Of a stretch of 10,702 bases of DNA, positions 1 through 6,776 are shown in pieces. Both the position numbers and the translations under genes were made by a program. The notes under the pieces were generated by a model, which worked only from the letters and a program-made list of their open reading frames with translations, did not search any database and was not told the origin of the DNA. The DNA comes from Sulfurimonas sp. Lineage in GTDB: Bacteria > Campylobacterota > Campylobacteria > Campylobacterales > Sulfurimonadaceae. The first letter of the stretch is position 1, and the number at the start of each line of letters is the position of its first letter. The DNA lies in the NCBI GenBank assembly GCA_003978475.1, contig QNZR01000161.1:1-10702 (forward strand), read 5' to 3'.

Positions 1-653
1 GAAATTTCCTACCTACCGCCTCCAACTCCCAAACACAGCTTCAGCAGATGGTCAAGGCCGTTTCCAATACGATGCTCGAAAAAGCGGACGGATATTACAG
101 CTCGCTTCAAAGTGAACATATTGCCTCGCCGCTGCTCAAAGATGCGACGCTCATTTTGGCATATGCTCACATGGACAATGAAGAGTACCTGTTGAGTGAT
201 CATTTTTTGAGTGAATATTTACGACGATATGCGTCTGAGCGTGAGTATGATTATATTGAGTATTTGCGAATGCGGGCCAAATATTTGGCCCTGCCCAACG
301 CTTCACGTGATCAGGGGCTGATTGCCAATGCTATTGCCAGCGGTGAGGCGTTTAAGCAACACTATAGGGATTCACCCTATTACCGTTTGGTCGATACCAT
401 GGTCACACGGCTTTATATTGCCGATGCGGCGTTAAACGAGAGTATTGCCAAGCTGTATGATCGGCTGAACAAACCCAAAGCAGCGGCCTATTATCGCAAT
501 CTAAAACCTGAGCCCTGGATTGACTGGAAGCAGATAGTACCGGCAGATGTTCCGTTATACCGAAGTGTTTTTGAAGGAGACGGTGAGCAGAGCTGGTATG
601 CGTTTCTTATTCCCGATACTCAAAGTGTTGTTTCACGACATGCCGATGAGTAA
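1..653 (+). CDS. bamD: BamD, outer membrane assembly lipoprotein (3' part)
   Basis: This is the C-terminal part of BamD (ComL/YfiO), the TPR-repeat lipoprotein of the BAM complex that folds and inserts beta-barrel proteins into the outer membrane. The frame is open from base 3 to the TAA at 651-653, giving 216 visible residues; the signal peptide and lipobox lie upstream of the window. The visible part is helical and rich in Tyr and Ala, as expected for TPR pairs (for example YLLSDHFLSEYLRRY and the DSPYYRLVDTM segment). It ends with a tail (FEGDGEQSWYAF, IPDTQSVVSRH) that I recognise from Campylobacterota BamD proteins. The ATG at 48 is internal, not the start. lon follows after 27 bp on the same strand; bamD-lon is a known pair in this phylum (Campylobacter jejuni has the same order), so co-transcription is likely. 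The family assignment is by recognition, supported by the neighbour. Confidence 0.85.
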   Translation, partial: NFLPTASNSQTQLQQMVKAVSNTMLEKADGYYSSLQSEHIASPLLKDATLILAYAHMDNEEYLLSDHFLSEYLRRYASEREYDYIEYLRMRAKYLALPNASRDQGLIANAIASGEAFKQHYRDSPYYRLVDTMVTRLYIADAALNESIAKLYDRLNKPKAAAYYRNLKPEPWIDWKQIVPADVPLYRSVFEGDGEQSWYAFLIPDTQSVVSRHADE

Positions 654-654
654 A

Positions 655-664
655 TTACATGTAA
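655..664. repeat. Perfect 10-bp palindrome TTACATGTAA in the bamD-lon gap
   Basis: TTACATGTAA is its own reverse complement. It sits one base after the bamD stop codon and 16 bp before the lon start. The same 10 bp, extended to the 12-mer TTACATGTAAAT, recurs at 8533-8544, over the uvrC stop codon and upstream of the signalling operon. It could be an operator half of unknown function, or chance. Confidence 0.4.
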
Positions 665-669
665 ATTTT

Positions 670-673
670 AGGA
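670..673 (+). promoter_or_regulatory. Ribosome binding site of lon
   Basis: AGGA lies 7 nt before the ATG at 681. An ATG at 673 is out of frame and overlaps the AGGA, so the ATG at 681 is the start. Confidence 0.6.
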
Positions 674-680
674 TGAACAG

Positions 681-3107
681 ATGCCATTAAACAATTACGG
701 AGATTTTCCACAAACCCTTCCCATTATTGCCGAAGAGGAGATTTTTTTATATCCTTTTATGATCTCACCGCTGTTTTTAAGTGATGAGAGTAATATTAAT
801 GCCGCTACCCGCGCCATAGAAAATGACTCTTTGGTCATTGTATGCCCTACCAAGCCCAACAGTGACGGCAGTCACCGTTTTGAGAATATTTACGATGCCG
901 GTGTGATCGGCTCAATCATGCGCAAGGTCTCTTTGCCTGATGGTCGCATTAAGATTTTGTTTCAGGGTTTGGCACGCGGTCGGATTATTGAAGAGGTTGA
1001 GGGCGGTCGTTATCTTCAGGGTGTCGTGAGGGTTATTGAGCCCAAGTCAAAAGATTCGTTGAAGATGGATGCTATTTTAGAGGTCGTGCGTGAGAAGGTA
1101 AGAACCCTCTCACAGATCAGCAGCTACTTTCCGCCGGATCTGTTGCGAACCATTGAAGAAAATCATGAACATAACCGTATTGCCGATCTCATTTGCAGCT
1201 CCATCAAACTCAAAAAAGATCAGGCGTATCAGCTTTTTATCGAGGCCGATGTGGAGCAGCGCTTTTTAATGCTGATTGATTATCTTATTGAAGAGATTGA
1301 AGCCAATAAACTGCAAAAAGAGATTCGCTCCAAGGTGCATACGAAAATTGAGCAGGTTAACAAAGAGTATTTTTTAAAAGAGCAGCTCAAACAGATTCAG
1401 CGGGAACTCGGTGCCGATACCCAGCGCGACGAAGAGATTGAAGCTTACCGCGAAAAACTCGAAGCCAAAAAAGAGTACATGAGTGATGAAGCCTATAAAG
1501 AGACGCACAAGCAGATAGAGCGTTATGCACGGATGCATCCCGATTCAGCAGATGCCGGCATGATACAGAGCTATCTGGAGTGGGTGTTGGAGATACCGTT
1601 TGGGGTACTGGCTAAAAAACCGCTCAATATCCATGATGTGGAGCGTCAGTTAGATAGCGATCACTTCTCACTGACCAAGCCCAAGGAGCGTATTGCCGAA
1701 TTTTTTTCCGTCAAAGAGCTTTTGGAGCTTCGCGGTCTGACAGATCGCAAAGGCAACGGAGCGATTTTATGTTTTGTCGGACCTCCGGGGGTGGGAAAAA
1801 CCTCATTGGCAAACTCGATTTCCGAAGCCCTTAAGCGCCCTTTGGTGCGGATTGCTCTGGGGGGATTGGAAGATGTGAACGAACTGCGGGGTCATCGCCG
1901 AACCTACATCGGTGCAATGCCCGGACGCATCGTTCAGGGCTTGATTGATGCTAAAAAGATGAATCCGGTGGTAGTGCTCGATGAGATTGACAAGGTCGGG
2001 CGTTCACAGCGCGGCGATCCGACTGCCGTACTGCTGGAAATTTTAGACCCGGAACAAAACAGCCATTTTCGGGATTACTATTTGAACTTCAGTATTGATT
2101 TAAGCCAGGCTATCTTTATTGCTACGGCCAATGATTACGGTGCGATTCCCGTGGCGTTGCGTGACCGTATGGAGTTTATTCATATTAGCAGCTATACGCC
2201 TCAGGAGAAGTTTGAAATTGCCAAACGCTATCTAATACCACAAGAATTGAAGAAACATGGACTCAAAGCCCGTGAATTGACGATTACCAAAGCGGCATTG
2301 GTGGAAATTGTCGAAAAATATACCCGTGAAGCCGGTGTGCGGAATCTCCGACGCCGTATTGCCGACATTACTCGTAAATCGGCTAAAATGATTTTGGAAG
2401 ATGCCTCCATTACGAAAATTACCATTAATCTTAAGAACCTTAAAACTTTTCTGGACAAAACCGTCTTTGAGATTGAGCCGAGTAACGGCGTTGCCCAGCT
2501 GGGTATTGTCAATGGTCTGGCGTGGACCTCGGTCGGTGGTGATGTCTTAAAGATTGAGACCATTAAAATTCGCGGCAAGGGAGCGCTGAAGCTGACCGGC
2601 AGTCTGGGTGATGTTATGAAAGAGTCGGTACATATTGCTTTGAGCGTGGTAAAAACGCTGATTGACGCCGGTCGTCTGGATGTCGACCACGGTATTATTC
2701 CGCTTACATTTAAAGAGAAAGAAGAAGATACGGTCATTGATGCCAGTGAGGTGTACAAGCGTTACGATTTACATGTACATGTTCCTGCCGGAGCAACGCC
2801 AAAAGACGGTCCAAGTGCCGGTATTGCCATGGCAACGGCCATTGCATCCATTTTGAGCAATCAAAAGGTTCATGCCGATATTGCCATGACGGGGGAGCTG
2901 TCACTCGTGGGTGATGTGCTACCCATCGGCGGTTTAAAAGAGAAGCTTATTGCTGCCCACCGTGCCAAAATGACCAAGGTGCTGATTCCGAAAAAAAATT
3001 ATGAACGCGATCTTGATGATATTCCTGATGAGGTGTTACAGAATGTAGAGATTGTGGCGGTCAAACGTATTGAGGAGGTATTGCAGATAATGCTGGTTCC
3101 GCGTTAA
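681..3107 (+). CDS. lon: Lon (LonA) ATP-dependent serine protease
   Basis: Complete cytosolic LonA protease of 808 residues (E. coli Lon has 784). It degrades misfolded and specific regulatory proteins as a hexamer. The N-terminal substrate-recognition domain covers about residues 10-200, followed by a coiled-coil helical region (about 205-300). The AAA+ module has Walker A GPPGVGKT at 367-374 and Walker B VVVLDEID at 430-437, with a sensor-1-like IATAND and an RDR segment after it. The C-terminal protease domain has the PKDGPSAG motif with catalytic Ser712. Lys755 in GGLKEK completes the Ser-Lys dyad, with the same 43-residue spacing as E. coli S679/K722. No key residue is missing. The start at 681 is set by AGGA 7 nt upstream. 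lon lies 27 bp after bamD and is probably co-transcribed with it. I see no HrcA (CIRCE) or HspR-type operator upstream. Its stop overlaps that of the convergent receiver gene. Confidence 0.97.
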   Translation: MPLNNYGDFPQTLPIIAEEEIFLYPFMISPLFLSDESNINAATRAIENDSLVIVCPTKPNSDGSHRFENIYDAGVIGSIMRKVSLPDGRIKILFQGLARGRIIEEVEGGRYLQGVVRVIEPKSKDSLKMDAILEVVREKVRTLSQISSYFPPDLLRTIEENHEHNRIADLICSSIKLKKDQAYQLFIEADVEQRFLMLIDYLIEEIEANKLQKEIRSKVHTKIEQVNKEYFLKEQLKQIQRELGADTQRDEEIEAYREKLEAKKEYMSDEAYKETHKQIERYARMHPDSADAGMIQSYLEWVLEIPFGVLAKKPLNIHDVERQLDSDHFSLTKPKERIAEFFSVKELLELRGLTDRKGNGAILCFVGPPGVGKTSLANSISEALKRPLVRIALGGLEDVNELRGHRRTYIGAMPGRIVQGLIDAKKMNPVVVLDEIDKVGRSQRGDPTAVLLEILDPEQNSHFRDYYLNFSIDLSQAIFIATANDYGAIPVALRDRMEFIHISSYTPQEKFEIAKRYLIPQELKKHGLKARELTITKAALVEIVEKYTREAGVRNLRRRIADITRKSAKMILEDASITKITINLKNLKTFLDKTVFEIEPSNGVAQLGIVNGLAWTSVGGDVLKIETIKIRGKGALKLTGSLGDVMKESVHIALSVVKTLIDAGRLDVDHGIIPLTFKEKEEDTVIDASEVYKRYDLHVHVPAGATPKDGPSAGIAMATAIASILSNQKVHADIAMTGELSLVGDVLPIGGLKEKLIAAHRAKMTKVLIPKKNYERDLDDIPDEVLQNVEIVAVKRIEEVLQIMLVPR

Positions 3108-3484
3108 AGCGAGGTCCATCGCATAATTTTGCTCAGTACATCTTTTTCACGGATGGGCTTCATTAAAAAGTCGTTGGCTCCCGATTCGAGTGCTTCACCT
3201 TTTTTGGTCTCATCCGTAGTGAGGACTATTACGGGAATGGCTTTGAAGCTGGCATCGGCACGCAGAACCTTTAGCATTTCAATCCCTCCCATAATCGGCA
3301 TAATAATATCGAGCAGGACAATGTCAATATCGGGGCGCTCTTTGAGAACATTCAGCGCATCGGCACCGTTGGATGCTTCAACGATTTCATCGATGGCATC
3401 AGATTTTCGTAACATGGATTTTAGGAGCTTTAGATTGATCATATCATCATCGACTGCCAGAATTTTTAGGTGTTGCGGTACCAT
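3104..3484 (-). CDS. Single-domain response regulator (CheY-like receiver)
   Basis: A stand-alone receiver of 126 residues with no output domain. All active-site positions are present: acidic pair at D13/D14 (motif AVDDD), phospho-acceptor D59 in LLDIIMP, Thr89 in VLTTD, and Lys109 in LMKPI. It is the likely end point of the phosphorelay encoded by the two genes upstream of it on the same strand. Its ATG overlaps the kinase stop codon by one base (TAATG), and AGAGG lies 7 nt before it inside the kinase gene, so translation is probably coupled. Its stop codon shares TTAA with the lon stop. The target is unknown; single-domain receivers usually act by binding a partner such as a flagellar, protease-adaptor or enzyme component. 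CheY itself is less likely, because the gene sits in a kinase/HPt operon and not a chemotaxis operon. Confidence 0.93.
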   Translation of the reverse strand: MVPQHLKILAVDDDMINLKLLKSMLRKSDAIDEIVEASNGADALNVLKERPDIDIVLLDIIMPIMGGIEMLKVLRADASFKAIPVIVLTTDETKKGEALESGANDFLMKPIREKDVLSKIMRWTSL

Positions 3485-6400
3485 TATGATGCCTCTTTCG
3501 TGTGAATATATTTTTCAAAAACTGTACGTAACGACTCTTGGTTAATGACATTGGGTATGACTTCATGCACATAGAGCATGTCATCTTCTTCAGATGCCGT
3601 GGTCGCGTCTTTTAGCATGAGCAGTGCGGTCTCACGGTGATGCTGTTTGAGTGTCGTGCTCAGTTCCACAAGATCAACATCATGCAGCTCTTTATCGAAA
3701 AGAGCCACCCGAAAGTGTTTTTCCCGAAGCAGGGTATTGAACTCATGCATCGTGCGGACACTTTCATAGCTGTAGCCCAGTCCATCAAGGATTCGACCAA
3801 AAAGCTTGTCTTCTAAAAGGGTTTTTTTGGCAATGAGAATATCCGCATCGCAGGGTTGCTCCGGTATCTCGGACTGCTCCGATGTGACTGTAGCCGAGGG
3901 CGTTTCGGGCATCTCATTTTCAGGTTTGGGTATTTCCTCAGATACTGTTTCAAAAGAGGTCTTTGGGGTAATATCCGTTTCTTTTTCATCAGGATGCTTT
4001 TTTGGAGTCTGCTGGGAGCTGACGGCACGATTACCGATGAACAAATTTAAAATCGAGATAATCTCGGTGCGAACCAGCGGCTTCGTCGTGTACTCATCCA
4101 TACCCGCTTCCATAAAACGTTCCCTGTCCCCTTTGAGGGCGTTGGCAGTGAGCGCGATGATGGGAACATGCGGCAAATTGTGTTCGGCTTCATAATCCAG
4201 AATTTCCATAGTAGATTCAATGCCGTCAAGTACCGGCATCTGAATATCCATAAAGATAATGTCAAAATCGGCTGTTTTACGCTGTTCAAAAGCTTCGAGG
4301 CCGTTATTTGCCAAAGAGACCCTAAGTCCCAGATCTTCCAGAGTTTTTTGAATCAGTTTTTGATTAATGACGTTGTCTTCCGCCACCAGAACATCGGCAT
4401 TGAACTTGGTAGCTAGCGACTGGGTATGTTTGCGTTGTGCTTCTTTCAGATCTTTTTTACTCGTAAACTCTTCAACATCATAAGACTGAATAATATTTCT
4501 AAGTTTGGTGCCGTTAATAGGCTCATAAATGATCTTGAAAAAATTCAGATCCATCGCATCAATGGTTTTCATATAGAGCGATTTGGTTATGAGCACCACT
4601 TCAGCAGGAGAGTTGAGGTACTGTTGAAGTTCATTTTGATTAGTAAAGTCAAAGTCAATAAAGAGCAGATCGTAATGTATCTGTGTCTGAAGATTTTGAA
4701 GTTCTTCAAGAGAGGTAAAACGCTGGAAGTTGACACCGTAGCAGCGGAAATACTCCTTAAGGTATTTGTGGTGCGCTTTCTCTTTGGTATCAGATTCCAA
4801 GATGGCGACGTTAATATTGGTATAGACACCCAAAACACTTTTTTCAAGTGTCTCCAGCTCTTCAAACTCCAGGGTAAAGAAGAAGGAGGTTCCGTATTCG
4901 GGAGAGCTTTCAAGATCAAGCTGACCGCCCATCAATTCAATAAATCGGCTTGAGATGGTCAGACCAAGACCGGTACCGCCGTATTTTCGGGTAATGGAGG
5001 TATCGGCCTGAGAGAAGGCATCGAAAATTTTCGCTTTTTGTTCGGGACCGATACCGATACCGCTGTCACTGACTTCAAAACGAATTTTGACCCGGTTGGG
5101 TTCATTGTGGGGTTCACGGCGAATATCGACATGGATATCTCCATTATTGTTGGTAAACTTAATCGCATTACTCAACAGGTTGATGATGACCTCTTTAATT
5201 TTGGTCGGATCTCCTTTAATGGGGCGTTCTAGCGCCGGATCAATAAAGCATGAGAGATTGATATGCTTCTCTGATGCCCGGACACCATAGACTTCAACGG
5301 CACTTTCAAACTCATCAGTAAGATCAAAGGCAATCTCTTCAATGTCAAGTTTATTGCTCTCGATTTTGGAAAGATCCAGCACGTTATTGATAATTTCAAG
5401 CAGGTTCTCGGAGCTTTTTTCAATAATATCAATAAACTCTTTTTGCTCTTCTTGCAGTTCGGTATCTTTGAGCAGTTCGGTAAAGCCGACAATCCCGTTA
5501 AGCGGTGTCCGGATTTCATGGGACATATTGGCCAAAAACATGGATTTTGCTTCACTGGCATCTATGGCATACGCCTTATCGCGCCGTGTCAGCTCAATAA
5601 TGCTCTCTAAAATGATGTATGCCTGCTCTGTACCTTTGGCCGTATCAAGATTAATATCATGTGCAATCAGTTGGGATTCTTCCTCAACACTATCCTGAGC
5701 GACACGTTTAAGAACCGATTCGAGCGTTTTAATGCTACGGGTAATGCCTCGGGAGACAAGATAACCGACAATCGCAATTAAAAAGGTGATAATCCAGATG
5801 GTGACAGCAATAATGAGTACCTGAAGTTCCCGGTCTTTAATGATTTGAGCACGCTGGTCCATCGCATTTAAAAGTATCGATTCGATCTCATTAAAAAGAC
5901 CAATCTTTTCAGTTAATGCGGCAAACCAGACTCGTGGACTTATGTTGGCGACACCCCGGTCAAGGGCTTGCAGTATTTGTAAGCGTTCCTGAGTGACCTG
6001 ATTAAAGCGTTCTTGTCCCTGGGGAGCCGTTAATCGTTGGGTGATTTCGGCTTTGACCGCGGGATCAATCAGACTTTTGTAGGCGAGGGTATCGGTTTTA
6101 TCGATGAGATGGAACCATCGATCAAGATCGCTACGATCCAGCGGCTGTGCTTTGGTGAGCAGGTAGGCAATAAAACCGCGTTCCTGGGCACTGTACTCTG
6201 ATGCTTGTAAAAAGGCATAGTAGGTTGCCGAGAGCGAGGTGATCTCTTCTTCAATATGAAAGGAGGGATCGGTGCCTAAAAGGGTAATAAAATGTTCAAT
6301 AACATGACTGTAGGCATCGTAAAATACGGCATTGAAGTCTGTCGTTTTGGCATCAACAAGTTCTCGTACCTGCCGGATACGTTTAAAAAGCTCGGAACTT

Positions 6401-6762
6401 TGCTGTATTGTATCGCACTCTTGGCAGGTTGCCTGCCCCTGAGCGTGTGTATGCACACCACTCTCTTGGGTATGGCGTATGTAGGCTTCAAAATTTTTGT
6501 CAACAAGTTGACGCTGGACCTGGAGTTTATGAAAGATTTTCGGGGTTGCATGACCCAGATACATGGCGGAGATACCACGTTCTTTGGGCAGGTTGATGAG
6601 CAGGGCATCCAGATAGCGGCTCTCCTGAAGTTTGTGTTGAAGTTGTTCTGCATGCTGGTATCGGGTATAGGAGTTATAAACATGATAGCTGGCAAGCAGC
6701 AGTAAAATAATAATAGGAACAAGACTAATCAGTCGTAGTCTGTTTTTAATTCCAAAGTGCAT
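3484..6762 (-). CDS. Hybrid sensor histidine kinase with periplasmic NIT domain and three receiver-type domains
   Basis: A membrane-bound hybrid kinase of 1092 residues. Order of parts: TM1 (about 9-27); periplasmic sensor resembling the nitrate/nitrite-sensing NIT family (about 45-305), with ERG signatures at 61-63 and 194-196; TM2 (about 315-337); short HAMP-like linker; HisKA with H415 in SHEIRTP; HATPase_c with N532, DSGIGIG at 566-572 and GGTGLGL at 595-601; receiver 1 (about 650-755); receiver 2 (about 790-910); a Pro/Glu/Thr-rich linker (about 911-970); receiver 3 (about 972-1088). Receiver 2 is canonical (E795/D796, D839, K894). Receiver 1 keeps D703 but has Ser657 in the acidic pair and Glu747 where Lys is expected. 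Receiver 3 keeps D1023 but has Lys979-Lys980 in place of the acidic pair. There is no internal HPt; the gene before it supplies one. The start is an ATG with AAGGA about 7 nt upstream and a 14-nt gap from the HPt gene. Nitrate as ligand is inferred from the family only. Confidence 0.92.
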   Translation of the reverse strand: MHFGIKNRLRLISLVPIIILLLLASYHVYNSYTRYQHAEQLQHKLQESRYLDALLINLPKERGISAMYLGHATPKIFHKLQVQRQLVDKNFEAYIRHTQESGVHTHAQGQATCQECDTIQQSSELFKRIRQVRELVDAKTTDFNAVFYDAYSHVIEHFITLLGTDPSFHIEEEITSLSATYYAFLQASEYSAQERGFIAYLLTKAQPLDRSDLDRWFHLIDKTDTLAYKSLIDPAVKAEITQRLTAPQGQERFNQVTQERLQILQALDRGVANISPRVWFAALTEKIGLFNEIESILLNAMDQRAQIIKDRELQVLIIAVTIWIITFLIAIVGYLVSRGITRSIKTLESVLKRVAQDSVEEESQLIAHDINLDTAKGTEQAYIILESIIELTRRDKAYAIDASEAKSMFLANMSHEIRTPLNGIVGFTELLKDTELQEEQKEFIDIIEKSSENLLEIINNVLDLSKIESNKLDIEEIAFDLTDEFESAVEVYGVRASEKHINLSCFIDPALERPIKGDPTKIKEVIINLLSNAIKFTNNNGDIHVDIRREPHNEPNRVKIRFEVSDSGIGIGPEQKAKIFDAFSQADTSITRKYGGTGLGLTISSRFIELMGGQLDLESSPEYGTSFFFTLEFEELETLEKSVLGVYTNINVAILESDTKEKAHHKYLKEYFRCYGVNFQRFTSLEELQNLQTQIHYDLLFIDFDFTNQNELQQYLNSPAEVVLITKSLYMKTIDAMDLNFFKIIYEPINGTKLRNIIQSYDVEEFTSKKDLKEAQRKHTQSLATKFNADVLVAEDNVINQKLIQKTLEDLGLRVSLANNGLEAFEQRKTADFDIIFMDIQMPVLDGIESTMEILDYEAEHNLPHVPIIALTANALKGDRERFMEAGMDEYTTKPLVRTEIISILNLFIGNRAVSSQQTPKKHPDEKETDITPKTSFETVSEEIPKPENEMPETPSATVTSEQSEIPEQPCDADILIAKKTLLEDKLFGRILDGLGYSYESVRTMHEFNTLLREKHFRVALFDKELHDVDLVELSTTLKQHHRETALLMLKDATTASEEDDMLYVHEVIPNVINQESLRTVFEKYIHTKEAS

Positions 6763-6776
6763 TATTTTTCCTTTAT

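Noticed and set aside
2228..2758. 176-codon minus-strand open frame inside lon
   Set aside because: Antisense shadow of the intact lon AAA+/protease region; Ser/Arg-rich translation with no domain pattern.
3129..3545. 138-codon plus-strand open frame opposite the receiver gene
   Set aside because: Shadow of the receiver gene, whose active-site residues are all in place; the Ser/Ile-rich translation is typical of an antisense frame.
4426..4953. 175-codon plus-strand open frame opposite the kinase gene
   Set aside because: It lies wholly antisense to the HATPase/receiver-1 part of the kinase, has no Shine-Dalgarno site I can see, and its translation shows no recognisable domain. The kinase frame has intact motifs throughout.
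6418..6474. Haem-c binding motif in the kinase sensor
   Set aside because: The Cys pair is C-x-x-C followed by Asp, not His, so it is not a CxxCH site.
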